Shown: positions 24,018 to 36,460, counted from the first letter of the stretch. The stretch: DNA of 64,000 nt from Ctenosaura bakeri (GCA_948474755.1 CAOLHI010002152.1:124001-188000); one strand, 5' to 3'. The notes: generated by a model from the sequence alone, not told the origin. Made by a program: numbers and translations.

Positions 24018-26891
24018 GATAAGATCAGGTTAAAATTTAAAGATTCTATACATGTGCTTATTTGAAACAACTATTAATGTGGTTGTTGTTGTTGACAAAC
24101 ATTTGTTAATAACGTTTTAGGCATTATTAGGTTGAGCAACAGATAAAATAAAATACTCAACAAACTTGCCATTTGCTGCATTTTGCCCCTAAAATGAAAT
24201 TCAATAGGTCTATAATAGTGAAGAATGTCATGTTATACATGATATGGATTGGGTTTATAATCTCCTTTGTGTGGACAGAAGGTCTCTGTTCACAGAAGAT
24301 GCTTCTGTCTGATTTTGGGAGGTTTCCTTTGCATTGCATATCATTCCATTCAGATCTGGGACGTGTCTATCGCAGTAGGAGTGGTCGTTTTGTGGAGAAA
24401 GGGATGACACCTCCTATTAGAACCCGGGCAGTTGTATAGGCCCAATCTATATATGCAATTCTTTGTGGTTAACTTTTGGAAACTACTCAAGGAGCCAGAA
24501 CATTCCTGTGAAGCACAATTTGTTCCTATCTATCACTGCCTGAGCATGTACAGTGTCATTCTCTTTCATCATGTGTGCTGAAGTTCCCCTGGTCTCAGAC
24601 ATTGTGAATATAATTCTGAAGAACGGCCTTTTTCTATGATATTTAGAAGGCAAAGAAATCTCTGAAAATCACATTGGCAGAAACAATTCTTCACACTACT
24701 GGCTTATCAAAAGATCAGAGTGATAGTGAAAAAGATGTATACCTCTATTGTGTAAAATCCCAATCAATTAATTGGAATTTGACAATCTAGAGTGTGAGAA
24801 AAATTAGGTGGACATTCATAGTTTTCATGTCTATAACAAGGTACGTGATCAGTGACAATGTAAAAATACAATATTTACAGGGAAGTTGGGAGATGATTTG
24901 GTCTCACAGCAACTCAAGTATAGAGAATTCTGACATCTAGTGTCCCTAACAAAAAGTGCATCTAAAAGTCAATTTCTGCCAAAGCATTTTTATTTTCTGT
25001 CAAACTAATTGTAAACATGGATTTGGGGATATTTTAAAACAGAAGCAAAATAAATGTGAAAAAAGAAATGGAAAAATTGCTTAGTTTTTGTCATATCAAG
25101 CAAAGAACTTTAATAATTTTTTAAAAATATATTTGGTACTTTGATGTGTTGTGTTTGTGGTGAACATACATGACATTGAGACATCACTGACCGAAATCAC
25201 TGCCAATCAAGCATGTGAAACATTTCAATGGAAGGACTTCTTAGAATATGTTACATTGCTTTTCAGCTCTGGAAGAATGGAGATACCCTACCTATGGGAT
25301 AAATGCACTTTTCAATCCAAACAACTTCCAGAATCATCCACAGAGCTGTAACCAGTATCTTCATGCTATTTTCTGGGTCCTAATGCTGGTCAGGATAGTG
25401 ATTCTCATCCACTTCTATGTATAAAGGTCAGTGCAGGAAGAGTCTGTAAGTGGTTCAGAAACAGGCTCAGGGCCAGCCCTATCATTTGGCAGAAATGTGT
25501 GGTTTCCTCAGGTAGCAGATGGTAGAAAGATAAAACCAGGAGGCTGGAGGAGAGTAAGCTCTGTAAGCTCTTGTCATGGCATTGAGCTACTTTCTGGCCC
25601 ACTGTAGGTATATTAGCCTTAACTGACAACAATCTTGTAGTACAGAACTGCTAGCATTCCCTCTTGTCCAATTTGGCCTGAGCCAGAAGAAACCCAGACA
25701 TTACAGCAGGGGTGCTAAAACTCCAGCCCACTGTCCCCCCCCTGGAAATCCCCTAAAGCCCTCAGACCAATTTTAACATTCTAATTGGCAATTTTTTTTA
25801 TAGAGCCACCCAAAAAATGGCCCTGAACCACTACAAAATTCAGTGGCTTTCCCCCCATAGTCTCCAAGATGGCTAAAAATCTCCTCAACTCTCCTTCTAA
25901 ATGAGACAAACATTTGCCAAAAAGGAAACCTATTTGGAAAGACAACTTCTGCTGTTGTGGGATGTTCCAGTGTGGCCCCTGGAGAGACATGAGAATTAAA
26001 AAAATAATTCCCCCTACTCCCTCTGAAGTTGCCCACCTGTCTTCCAGGATGTCCTTGGGACTTCTTGATAATAACAAGAACAACATTAATGGAGTTGTGC
26101 TCCATTAAACAAATTCTGGGACTAGGGTTCAACACTTTGATAGTTCCTTTAAAGTTTAGGCAAAAACCAGTAGCGGATTCACTGCTCCACTGACACTGGA
26201 GCAACTAACTATTATTGGCAATTAGAAAAACCAAAGAAAACCAGAGAATGGGCTGTGTGAGGGGTGGAGACCACAAGAACTCCCAAGCTGTCTAACATAC
26301 TAGATGTACAAGTATGGTCATCCTAGCAAAGCCAGATGTGAGACTATAAGATCCACACAGGCAAAATGGAGAACTTGGGAGGACAAAGATGCTGTATACA
26401 TTTTATAGGAAAAACTGCCCATAGCTCAAATGAGTTCAGTTAACCAGTTGGGACCCTTATAGGCCTGAGCGTTTGGAAATCTTAGCATCCGAATGGACTC
26501 TTTCCAGATATAGATGAAATTATTTTGTCACTCAAGAGTGAAGACTTGAATCACTCACGAACGAGAGATATCACAATTGTTTCAACATTGTTGCAAAGTA
26601 GTTTATCAAAGAATATGTGCAGTCAGGCTGATACAGAATGGAAACATGGCAACATATAGAAGTAAGACAGGATGTCTTTATACCCTTCCTTAAGCTGGTC
26701 AGCTGCCTTCAGCTACAACGAAGGATGAAGTCCCACAGGCAGTGCTAAGAAAGATTCAACTTCTAATCTAATTGGTTTTGAGATGTAGAGTGAAAGGGAG
26801 CACTACCTTCTTCCTCATCTGAGACATAAAACTGACTTGGGCTCTTTCTAGGCAGGTTGTCCCAAACATAAGTTAGAAGGAAGAAAATGCC

Positions 26892-26919
26892 GTGTGTGTG
26901 TGTGTGTGTGTGTGTGTGT
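26892..26919. repeat. (GT)n microsatellite
   Basis: Fourteen uninterrupted GT units. Confidence 0.9.
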
Positions 26920-28792
26920 CTTACTAATGTGGATTTCCTGGAAACATAGCTGACCATTAAGATGCTAGGTAAATGGCCCCTTTGGTCTCACCTACCAGAG
27001 GTTTTCTTACATTCCTATTCTAGTCACATGACATCATCAGATGAAAAAAATCAAGGAAATAAGTACAAACTCCCCCTACTTGACTAAATGGGGGAAACTC
27101 AGAGTTAATGTCATACATGCTTTTTCTAAAGCCATTTTGTTTGTGATGGCATGGAATTATAACATAAAATGAATCTTTCATCAATGTTCTTGTTTGCTCT
27201 TTTCTGACTCTTAAAGTACTCACATTGTTGCACAATGCTAATATCAAAACAACACAACCACCGTAAGGAAAGATATACACATTTCAGCTTCTTAATATTG
27301 CTCAGTACCTCCCCAGAGAAAGCAGCTAAAAGACAAGATAAATAGAAATCATGCTGTAGCTAAGTGCTCCTTTTAACAATTAGCAGTTACTTTTGTTTAT
27401 CCAGTTGTAAGTAATTTGATTTCACATGTTCATCAACATTTCAGACTCCCTACTCAGAGGTTTTGGCAATATGAGGATTTATTTAAACATAATCACTGTC
27501 TTGATTGATTAAGAAGAAGAAGGTTGGTCAATTAAATTATTTTATTGGAAATAGTCCTTCATTCTCCTGCTTATAGTTTATTTAACATTAACCTTTTAGA
27601 GCATAAGCGACTGATTCCAGGTTTTCGTTCAGATTTCAAAGGAGTTACTAGGAGTACTGAAACATTTTTCCAAACTAGATTCAGCACCATAGATAACTCC
27701 TTTAAAGTTGCCCAAAATCTGGAGTGGATTCTCTGTTTGACTGACATGAGGCCACCAGCTGCCACTAATTTACAGATGTTGCATGGAGCACAGAAATGTC
27801 TTAAGGTCTACTCAAATGGCTTGTGGGCCTCATTAAGTTCTAGAAATTTAAAAGTAGGCCTACATCTTGTGCTGTGTTTTTATCTGGTATGTTTTTAATT
27901 ATGTTTTAAATACTTTGACAAGGACGAAAAGAAAGGATAAGACCTAACTCACTGATATAATGCAAGATAAACAGAAAGATTTAGAATATGAGTATAAAAT
28001 CTCTCTCTTTTTCTTTCTTCATACAGTGGGCCCTTCTTACCTACAGCCTCCAGACATGCAAGTTTGAGTATCTGTGACTATTTTGCATCCTATACCTAAA
28101 ATGGCAGAGATGTGTGTGCAGGTGCACTGAAGTGTCCGTGAGCACATTGCCAACCTAGAATGTCATGGAATGTGAGCATCACAAATTTTGCTGTTCATGT
28201 CATTCCTGGAATGGAACCCCTATATATGTGTGTGCGTGCGCATGTGTGTATACGTTTATAATAAATATAAGAAATCTCTAAAATAATCAATTATTAAAAT
28301 TAACACTACACAGTCCACACTGTAAATAGCAATAGGGGAGAAGGTCCACAGGGCATAAATTATTTGTTGAAGGAAAACAGATAACCCAAGTTCTCATTCA
28401 ATTCTTTTTTAAAACAGAAGCCAGACACATTTTGAAGTAGCAGTCTTCATCAGTGGCCAATGTAAATCTTTGTTGTCTACTATTTCCTCCAAACAAATGC
28501 TTTTTAAAACTTTTTTAAACTATCTACTTTTAATAGTACAGTTTTTTTAAAAAATTGTAATATAACATTTTAGCTAATTTCTACTTTAAATTATTGCAAC
28601 CTGCTTTGGGTCCCATGGTGGAAGAAAGGTGAGGCATAGACTGAATGAATAAATAAATCTTGGTGCAAACAGAAGAAGGTCCAGAGAGGTGAAAGTGGTG
28701 CCAATAAATACAGAGTGATGCAAAACTACTGACTGATATCAATGTTATATTTTCCATTTTATTTAACTTATATTCTGCCTTGATCCTTGTAC

Positions 28793-28902
28793 AGGAGCCC
28801 TCTCCCAAAACTGCAAACCCCTTCCCTAAACTGTAAACCCCAGGATTCCATAGGATGTTGAAAGTGGAATGATAGCACTATAACAGGCTAGTGTGGAAAT
28901 GA
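28793..28902. mobile_element. truncated foldback GGCC MITE
   Basis: Only the central part and right arm remain: AACTGCAAACCCC repeated twice, then AGGATTCCATAGGATGTTG, TAGCACTATAACAGGCTAGTG and TGGAAATG. The left arm is absent and the terminal GGCC is degraded. Confidence 0.7.
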
Positions 28903-29441
28903 CTGTAGTAAAAGAGATGAAAACACAACTCCATTAAAAGCCCTTTCTGTCATGTAAATGATAAGCCAAAGGCCTACCTGAATAAAAAGTCTTCACCTGC
29001 CAGTGAGAGGAAAGGAGTGAGGCCAACTGAACCTCCCATGAGAGGGAATTCCACAGTGGAACAGCCATTCTATTGAAATTAATTGTGAACCATAATTATT
29101 CTGTTATTCGGTAGTTCCTCAGTGGCACTCCATAGTGGACGAATATTAGCATAATTACACATATTTTAATATTATGAATGGGCATTTCTTTCTATTGTAC
29201 AAGCAATTTTTTTTAATTTTCTGTGCTGGCAAAAAATGTATTCTATATTAGGATTAAGGTTGATGAATGCATCCAGCTGATATTAGTGGTCAATTGTTAG
29301 GAAACTGCTTTTGTCCATGCCAAAGTTGTCTGATCATTGCTGTAAGCATTTTTGTGTCTTCTGAAAAATAGTTCTGCCCTAAACTTCTCATGCAATAGCA
29401 TGAGTACTGAAAATGCTGTTTAATATTCTTGTATTGTTTAC

Positions 29442-29445
<4 letters not shown>

Positions 29446-29478
<33 letters not shown>
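29446..29478. repeat. (TA)n microsatellite
   Basis: About 16 TA units, followed by a short CA/TA mixed tract. Confidence 0.9.
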
Positions 29479-29483
<5 letters not shown>

Positions 29484-29797
29484 TACACACACATATACAT
29501 ATTTCCTTTGCTTGAAACTATTTGCTTTTAGGAAGAAAGCCTGCCATAAGAATTGTTGACATTTTATTCTGTGAAAAAAATAAAAATAAATCCCACCTTA
29601 CTTGTTGCAAATTGGGCCAAAAGGAATAAAACACATGCTTTGGAAACTACAGCAAGGGACATATTCTGAGCAGATGAAAAAGGCTTTAAGCTCCATTTCC
29701 AATTATACAGTAAGCTGACCTGTAGGAGTTAAAAGGAAAACATTTGTATATTAAACTTTATATTTGCATATACTTACCAGACTCCGGCTGTTGGAAG

Positions 29798-30413
29798 GAG
29801 GAAGTGAAAAGAAAAAAAAAGTACATATAAAGAGTGAAAAGAGGGATGACTCACAAAGGAAGGAAGCAGTACACATGTGTAGCCCAAGTTTGCAGGAATA
29901 GTAAGTATCAAGAAAGCTAATGCTCAGATAAGCTGAGACTGGCTAGGCAAGCATTTGAGGCAATAGACTGACCAAGGAGACAGTGAAGCCACTGTTCAGT
30001 AAGGATGGTAAAATGCTAACAGACCACAATGCAAAGGCCTGCAAACACCTGTTTTCCTTCAGTTTTCCCCCAAAAAGAGCATTGTGTGCTTCCATGCAGC
30101 AGCAGAGATCCTGGTAAGGGATCTGAATTGCAAATCAAGTCGGGAATCACCTAGCTAACCTAAATGAGTTCAAATCTGCAAGGCCAGATGAACTGCAACC
30201 CAGAGTACTGAAGGAACTTTCTGATATACTCTTTGAAGCACTTGCCATCATTTTTGAGAAATCTTGGAGAACATGTGAGGTGCCAGAGGACTGCAGAAGA
30301 GCAAACATTGTCTCACTCTTCAAAAAGGCATAAAAGAAGATCTGGGAAACTCTACACTGAACAAGGGGTCAGACTCAATGGTCCATGAGGCCCCTTCCAC
30401 TGCTATGATTCTA
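29798..30413 (+). mobile_element. CR1 LINE with internal deletion
   Basis: The segment from GAGGAAGTGAAAAG to about 30352 parallels 7838-8560 of the larger CR1 without its MITE insert (GAGACTGGCTAGGCAA, then CATGCAGCAGCAGAGATCCTGGTAAG). It then jumps to the CR1 3' terminus (GGGGTCAGACTCAATGG ... CCCCTTCCACTGCTATGATTCTA). The reverse transcriptase core is therefore deleted. Many stops. Confidence 0.8.
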
Positions 30414-31192
30414 AATTAAGCTTAAAATAAAGAACATAGAGGCTAGATGTTTGCATTTGCAAAAATGGGGCCTTTGTGGTTTTTCAGAGGGGAAAAGAGT
30501 GAAAACCACAGTGAACGGAAGAACTATATAATAAACAATAAATAGGCCCATTCTAGAGTGCGATAATGACAAAGAATCCAACAACTAACTTAGAATATTG
30601 GGATGTAGAGAACTGGTTAGCTTCATTGCAGCCCTGATAAACAGGTTATGGTTATTCCAATTTTGCTGATTGACAGTAGACCAAGGATAACCATATATCA
30701 TTTGTCATAAATCACAGAGGGCTGTCCTATATTTCAGGTGTGCGCAAAACCCAGTCAATTTTGAATCTCCCAGCCACTGGAAACCCATCCCACATTTTAC
30801 TAGGTTTAAAGGAGAGTCACACTCAGAGAAACATAGCTCTTCTTTAAAATAAGGTGCATATTCTCCATCTGTCTTGTTTAAAGCAAAAGTGCATTTTTTT
30901 TGAGTGGGAAAATGGTATCCTTTAATTTCTGGTGCTTAAAGTTAGTGGAAATCTATCCTTGGTTCTTGTGGGAGAGGAACTGGCCTTCAGACTTGTTGAA
31001 GTTGCCTATTCCTACTTTGTTTGAAGAGTGCCACAGTTTTTCCTTTGGTGTCTTTCTGTTGCTGAAAGGCAGTCCAGCCCCAATTTGTTTAAAAGGTGAA
31101 AAGTCAAGACACCAGAAAACATGGGCCTTGAAGCTGCTCATTAATGTTTAGCCCTTGGGCTGAGTCTAGCGGGAGGTACTATATTTCTATAT
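30414..31192. other. no recognised feature
   Basis: No repeat or exon that I can support. Confidence 0.4.
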
Positions 31193-31690
31193 CAGCCATC
31201 ATAATACTCTCTAAATATGAATCTAGGCATATAAATTAGCACTTGAAAATTTAATGCAAATAGGTGTCCTCTGTTTGGCATCTTTTGGGTAATGCCCCAA
31301 CTGTGGTAGGATTTGAACACAGATTAAAATCAGGGTCAGAGCTGGCCCTCCAAATTGTTTTTTCATATGGGGGGGCCAGAAAATGGTGCCACTCAGACAC
31401 CCAGATGAAAGTGCATGCTACTACCCAGTCAGACAAGCTATTTCAGCTATAATAAAACTTTCTAAATACAGATCTAGGCATATAAATTTAATGTAAATAT
31501 GTGTCTCCTGTTTGACATCTTTTGTGTAATGCCTCAACTGTGGTAGGGTTTGAACAGAGATTAAAATCAGGGTCAGAGCTGACCCCCAATTTTTTCTTCA
31601 CATGGGGGAAGGACGAGCAAATGGTGCCACTCAGACACCCAGATGAAAATGCGTGCTGCTACCCAAAACAAGACAAGCTATTTTGGCAAA
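31193..31690 (+). repeat. tandem duplication, two ~245-bp units
   Basis: Unit 1 (about 31193-31444) and unit 2 (about 31445-31690) align through most of their length: the ATCTAGGCATATAAATT, AACTGTGGTAGG, TTTGAACA, AGATTAAAATCAGGGTCAGAGCTG, ATGGTGCCACTCAGACACCC and CAAGCTATTT blocks occur in both. Unit 1 holds an extra AGCACTTGAAAA segment. Unit 2 is followed by a TTTTGGCAAATGAGGCAG sequence. Non-coding in all frames that matter. Confidence 0.85.
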
Positions 31691-32499
31691 TGAGGCAGAA
31701 AATCCCCCAGGTACTAAAATATAAAAATAAATTAAAAAGCTAGCAGTATGGTGCCCTTTCATGACACTCTATATTTGTGGCCTGAAGCAGCTGCTTCACT
31801 TTGCCTAATGGTAGGGGCTGCCTTGAATAGAATTGTATCACAACTGGGAAATCTAGGTGTAGTTTACTAGTGTTTTTGTGAGGATACAAGCTGTTCATTT
31901 TCCTTACAGCTCATGTAAACTTAGTGTCCATTAGAAGTTAACATTCTGGCTTGCATCAAAGTTCCTGTGAAGCTATTTTCGGCAGCAGTGATGCAAACAG
32001 CAACTGGCAGCTGAGTGGGACAAAGCTCACCAGCTTTGCTCACTGCTAGTGTAATCGTATTGCTGTTCAGCAGGCCTTAGTACTACTTACATACTTTGTT
32101 GAGGGATTGGGACATTCTTGGCATCCCTGCAGAGGGTGTTATGACTGCTGATCTGTTACATATAAAAACATTACGGAATCAATGGGCTGGAAGAACTAGT
32201 TAATTCTGGGCAGTATCTTTGACCTTGCTCTAATATAATAACACAAACTTTTGACAACTACACAGTGCAAAGTTCTTTTAAGAGCATGAGAGGAATCCTA
32301 ATTTGATAATGAAAGTACAAATAAAAAGCCATGGAGGCTAAACTGGAGTTTTGTGGGACTCTATGGCATAAATGTTACAAAGTCAAGGAGAACTCTTCCC
32401 CCCAATGCTACTTTCTGAAACTAACCCCAAGGAAAGGGTGGTAGTTGCTATAACCTCCTGGGATTAAAAGGGGATTCTTCCTAAGAAAGGGCCATACAT
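31691..32499. other. unrecognised, with one repeat fragment
   Basis: The segment at about 31750-31825 (GAAGCAGCTGCTTCACTTTGCCTAATGGTAGGGGCTGCC) is a dispersed repeat end, related in opposite orientation to strings at 25443 and 61090. The rest is unassigned. Confidence 0.35.
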
Positions 32500-33300
32500 G
32501 TGACACCTTCAAGGCAGCATGAAGTACTCTTTCTCACAAAGAAGTGTTGGGCTCATCAGTCAATCTCCTTCAGCTTGCTGTTAAAATCCAGATGGGCAAA
32601 TGTCAAGAATACAGCTGGTTGGCTGAACTCACAATATCTACTTCCTCAGGTCACAAAGTCTGAAATGGATCCCAAAAAAACCCAGACTGGGTTGTGTTCT
32701 GGACATCTCCACTGGAAGTGTATCAACAACCCTGTCAAATTCAGCACAAATATGAGTTGTTTTCCTTTTGAAATACTGTACAGCATTGCCACATCTGAAA
32801 AAAAGCTCTTCTGGCTGGCTAGAGGAAAATGAAATTGTTATGGTGAAATAATGATGCTTTTTCACTGCCACCAAGTAGGCATAATAGTCCATTTTAAATT
32901 CTATGTGAAAGTATTTATGGAGACTTACACTATCAGTTTTCCAAAAGTTGTCCTGCCTGTTTCACAGACCATGGCTCCTTGGAGAACCAGGCTGCTAATC
33001 AGGTTCTGCAGTATAGGAGAGGCACTTGGGAGCAAGTGTATCAACAGCCTCTCCATCTTCCCATTCCATAACAAGGCTATGGAAGGCTTTGGTAGGAGTA
33101 CCAACCATTTCAGCAGGGAACTCCTTAGGAGCAATTTTTTTCAGATTGCATGAATCTCTGTCAGATAGTTTGGGCAAGAAAGTTAGTGGAGAAGGGTGTG
33201 GCTGGTACTCCAGAGGAATTCAGATTCTGTCTGGCCAATGCCAGGTACAAACAAACCCACCAACTAAGCAAACTAGTCTCATGGTTTTTAAAAAAAGGAT
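32500..33300 (-). pseudogene. coding-like decayed block, unknown origin
   Basis: On the minus strand several adjacent frames read like broken protein sequence. At 33177-32995: NLKKIAPKEFPAEMVGTP, then HSLVMEWEDGEAVDTLAPK. At 32892-32638: QPEELFFRCGNAVQYFKRK and FDRVVDTLPVEMSRTQ. They are separated by frame changes and stops. The base composition is more even than the flanks. I recognise no family. It could be a processed pseudogene, a transposase or retroelement remnant, or chance. Its position just left of an LTR (33427) allows, but does not show, a retroelement origin. Confidence 0.3.
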
Positions 33301-33426
33301 TTATTATGAATAATAGCAACCACTTTCCCTTCAGTTTACATTAGTACCGATCTACATACCCAGGTAGACATTGCTGGGTAAAATCAACTGTGCTCAGTTT
33401 AACCACTCAAGAGTTTGTGATACATG

Positions 33427-34339
33427 TGTTACTGTAGTTTCTAGTCTGGGCCTGTGGTCTATTAAATGTCGTTTGACATCAAGAAATTGACCATCCCAAA
33501 CCGTTCCTCTCCACGTGCTTGTGAGGCCCCCAGACAAGCACGTACATGAGCACAGCCAAAAATAGCTGAACAATACAAAATAAATCCAGGCAGGCCAGTA
33601 ATTGCCGGACTGCAACTTCAGGAGACCTCCAGGCAAGTACACTTTAAAACCATATTATGTATGCACGCAGCATACAAAAGACTCCCTGCCCTGAGCAGGC
33701 AGCTTGATGAGCCGAATATCCAACTGTCAAGCACTCCTTGTTTGCATACTGTCTGCGCTATTGGCAACTCTGTCATAATTCAATCATGCTAAATACTGAC
33801 CTTTCGGAGGCTTTGTCTCCAGCCTGAAACCCATTGTATTCCTTGGGAACAGACTAGCCTACAGGCACATTTTCCCCTATAAGACCCCCTGATTTTGAGC
33901 GCTTCTTCGGATTGCTCCTGGCTTCCATCCTGCCTTGCTGCCGCTCCGTTCACTGAGCCTTCCCCTCAGCTTCCACGTGCTGAGAATCTCCACTCCAGCT
34001 GACTTTTCTTCTGACTACCTGGGCTACAAGATCAGGTGTAGTATTTCCCCTGAAAAATCTCTGTCAAAACTCTCCATCAAACTCCTACCTTTCTTTCATT
34101 AGGTCTGTGTGAGTGATTGCATACATAAGTATTGACTGTAATTCAAAATAAAGGAAACAATTATTATTTACCTCTGCTTGATTATTGACTCGGCCTGACC
34201 CATAAACATTGGGTTCAAGATCTCGCTAGGTTGCCCTGCCTCTTGCATTGCTATAGCTTGTGCTCTTGCTAATTCCCATTCCCCAGTAATTGGAGCACAT
34301 TGAGGTGTCCCTCATGGGACCCCAGAAATCAGGGTAACA
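33427..34339 (+). mobile_element. solo LTR, copy 1 (913 bp)
   Basis: It starts TGTTAC and ends GTAACA, the inverted TG...CA ends of a retroviral-type LTR, with a perfect 4-bp duplication CATG at 33423-33426 and 34340-34343. A TATA-like CCCCTATAAGACCCC lies near 33876 and a polyadenylation-type AATAAA near 34148, in the U3-R-U5 order. The end, GGGACCCCAGAAATCAGGG, matches 51985-52003. No internal gag or pol sequence flanks it, so recombination has probably removed the body. The 4-bp duplication fits a gamma-type (class I) endogenous retrovirus or a Gypsy-type element. Confidence 0.85.
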
Positions 34340-34694
34340 CATGCCAGCTAAATAATAGGTGACTGTTATTTTATTATATATTCATTTGGTGTTAAATAGC
34401 AGCACCAATAAGCTGCAGGCCAGGATATCAGGGCAACCAAAAACCTCTTGGTTGTGGTGGAAACTGTTGGTTGGTGGGGGGAAGATGAAGAGGCATGATA
34501 AATCTCTGATGTATTTCTGCTCTTCCTCTCAGATGGCTAATCTTGCCCCCATACCACACTTCCCTCTGCTCATAATTGCTGAACTGGAGGTGCTCAAGAT
34601 GGTCCCTGTCTAGGCATAGAACAAAAACCTAATGATTTTACAAGAATTTAAAGTGCTTAGTGAAGAAATTGCAAACAGATGCAAAAGTCTCATA
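34340..34694. other. no recognised feature
   Basis: Short unassigned stretch after the LTR. Confidence 0.35.
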
Positions 34695-35045
34695 CTCTCC
34701 AACATTTCACACATGAAAACTGGGACACACATGACCAAGCAACATCAGAGTGTGGTCAGGATAAAAAGTTATTAGTGAGGAAGAACACACAAGCTAGGAG
34801 AGCCTGCAGCTGTTTGCTTTTGATGGGGGTCCACAGCGAAGGGTAAGAATCTGCCCATCCTGTCCTTTCCCCTCTGCTGAGTTTAAACTACCTTTGCGCT
34901 TTGAACTGAGTTAGCGGTGACTGAAATAGGGAGAAGAGGGAGGAGAGAGAGAAACAGGGACATTTAAGAGCAGTTGGGAAAGTGGAATGGCAGAGGATTA
35001 ATCAGGACTGTCTCTGCCAAATTAAGACAGTTGGAGGATGTGAGA
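34695..35045 (-). repeat. dispersed repeat of the 'AAATGTTGGAGAG' type, copy 1
   Basis: Read on the minus strand this copy aligns with 60668-61010 and 56690-57005 (AGCAAACTGCTGCAG-like block, CTCTCCTAGCTTG, TTGCTTGGCCACATATGTCC-like block, TTTCATCTGTGAAATGTTGG-like end). The three copies share no reading frame. Family unknown. It is probably a non-autonomous DNA element. Confidence 0.6.
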
Positions 35046-35151
35046 AACAACTGGACAAACTGTAACATTTCCAGATCCTTTTTGTGAAAGAATAACGGGG
35101 ACAGAATCCTGTTGGGTAGTAACAAATGCATAACTGATAGTTACTCATTTA

Positions 35152-35505
35152 ACTACTTTGTATTCATAATCCTGGCATATCCCTTTGTTTAGGGATACAT
35201 AGTGACTGTGAAAGTCCCCCAATCTTTGCTTACCAGTCAGCAGCCACTGCAATTGATGGAGGTCAGCTTCCATTGCTCAGAGAGTGGCTGCTGATGTTCA
35301 CACCTCTCCATGTGTGAGCAATCTCTGCTGTGAAGGGGAATTGTGACAGGGACCCTGTTTCTGCCTGTTACAACAGAGAACCTTTGTATGAAGGGGTGAG
35401 AATGTTAGTCAACTGATTACTGAGTGACAGGGGAACAGATCCCTATCAATCACAGTGGTTGCTGACCAGTAAGTGGGAAGGGGGTGCAATGGATGGGCCA
35501 AGATT
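35152..35505. repeat. dispersed repeat, copy 2 (pair of 1-356)
   Basis: Same-orientation partner of the repeat at the left edge of the window. GAAAGTCCCCCAATCT, GGGAATTGTGACAGGGA and GAGTGACAGGGGAACA align with 67-82, 190-206 and 279-293. Confidence 0.6.
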
Positions 35506-36000
35506 TGCTACGTGGCTACATAATACTGTGGTTATGCAGCAAGGTAGTACATATAGGATTCTGGCCAGAAACCTTAAGAGTGCCTCTTGTCCAGTTATAA
35601 AAGAACCAGGCTGTGGACTACATCTTCCAGAATTCCCCAATAAGCTCTGCCATGGGTTTTTCTGGCTTGGAGATTCTGGAAATGGTATTCAAGATGTAAT
35701 TTTCTGAAGTTCTAGCAGGAATTGTTTCTCAAACTCTTGGACTCTCACATAAAGAACTTACAATACTCTCCACAAATTTGCACTTGTCTTCTTATTGGGC
35801 ATATGGAACCCTTTCCTTGAGTGCTTCTGCCTGTGGCAATACAGCTGAATGGTATGATGGAATGCAGATGTTAGGAACAATGTTTAACTCAAGTAGCTGA
35901 AGCCAAGGCACTTCCTTGTTTACATTTTTCAGCACTCTCTTTTTGTGCTGATCTTTCCTCAGATGCCATTTGCAAACCCTTAGAAGCACAGGCTTTAGAA
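35506..36000. other. unrecognised, one weak hAT-type fragment
   Basis: The segment near 35598-35708 (GTGGACTACATCTTCCAGAATTCC ... GGAGATTCTGGAAATGGTATTC) looks like an eroded foldback of the 'ACTACAACTCCCAGAATTCC' class. The rest is unassigned. Confidence 0.35.
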
Positions 36001-36108
36001 CAGAAGTGGGGAACTTTAGGTCATCCAGAAGCTCTGGCTTACAGTTCCTGTCAGCCCTGTTCAGCAGAGCCCACGGTAAGGCATGGCAGAAGTTGAATTC
36101 AAACACCC
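36001..36108. mobile_element. hAT-type MITE, eroded
   Basis: Begins CAGAAGTGGGGAACTTTAGG and retains a central GTCAGCCCTGTTCAGCAGAG, the decayed form of the CAGGGATGGGGAACCTGTGG family. Ends do not pair well. Confidence 0.5.
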
Positions 36109-36363
36109 TAAGGGCTAAAGATTGGGGTTAGGAAGGATTTTCAGGGTGGAAGGAGTTCATGAGCACATGATGATTGTATCCCTTCCTTGTTCCTGTAATC
36201 TAATAAACTCCTTGCTGACTTAGAGCCTGGGAACTGTGGAGAAGCATTCCCTGCTGACACTGCTGTCCAAAAGCGGCTGTTTTTCTTTTTCTTTACTCCT
36301 CTGCATCTGGTTGGAAATATAATAATAATAATAAAACAGCTGTTGTGGGAACCAGCTTAATGG

Positions 36364-36460
36364 AGACACACACACACACACACATGGAGAGAGAGAGAGA
36401 GAGAGAAAGCGGGAGAAGGAGAGAGAGAGAGAGAAAGAGGGAGAAGGAGAGAGAGAGGAC
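36364..36460. repeat. (CA)n and (GA)n compound microsatellite
   Basis: A CA run (about 36365-36384) followed by purine-rich GA/GAA/GGGAGAA repeats to about 36460. Confidence 0.9.

Larger units (their letters stand above)
24018..29797. other. long stretch with few recognisable repeats
   Basis: Mostly unassigned. It contains a (GT)n microsatellite (26892-26919), a TA-rich microsatellite (29446-29478), a mixed TG/CG tract (about 28222-28252), a LINE-tail-like segment near 28575-28655 and a truncated foldback MITE (28793-28902). A CAGTGGGCCCTT string preceded by TA at 28025 may be the end of a Tigger-like element. A short GGGCCAGCCCTATCATTTGGCAG motif at about 25443 belongs to a repeat also seen near 31770-31825 and 61090-61140. 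The open frames at 25773-26204 and 27545-27898 lack splice or family support. Confidence 0.4.

Noticed and set aside
25773..26204. 143-codon minus-strand frame
   Set aside because: No family resemblance, no splice signals or start context, and overlapping frames of similar quality on both strands.
29763..29795. possible 10-nt micro-exon on the minus strand (GTAAGTATA donor with a nearby pyrimidine tract and CAG)
   Set aside because: Too short to support, and the would-be acceptor tract merges with the edge of a CR1 insertion.
36364..36460. serine/leucine-rich coding frame on the minus strand
   Set aside because: It is a translated (GA)n/(CA)n microsatellite.
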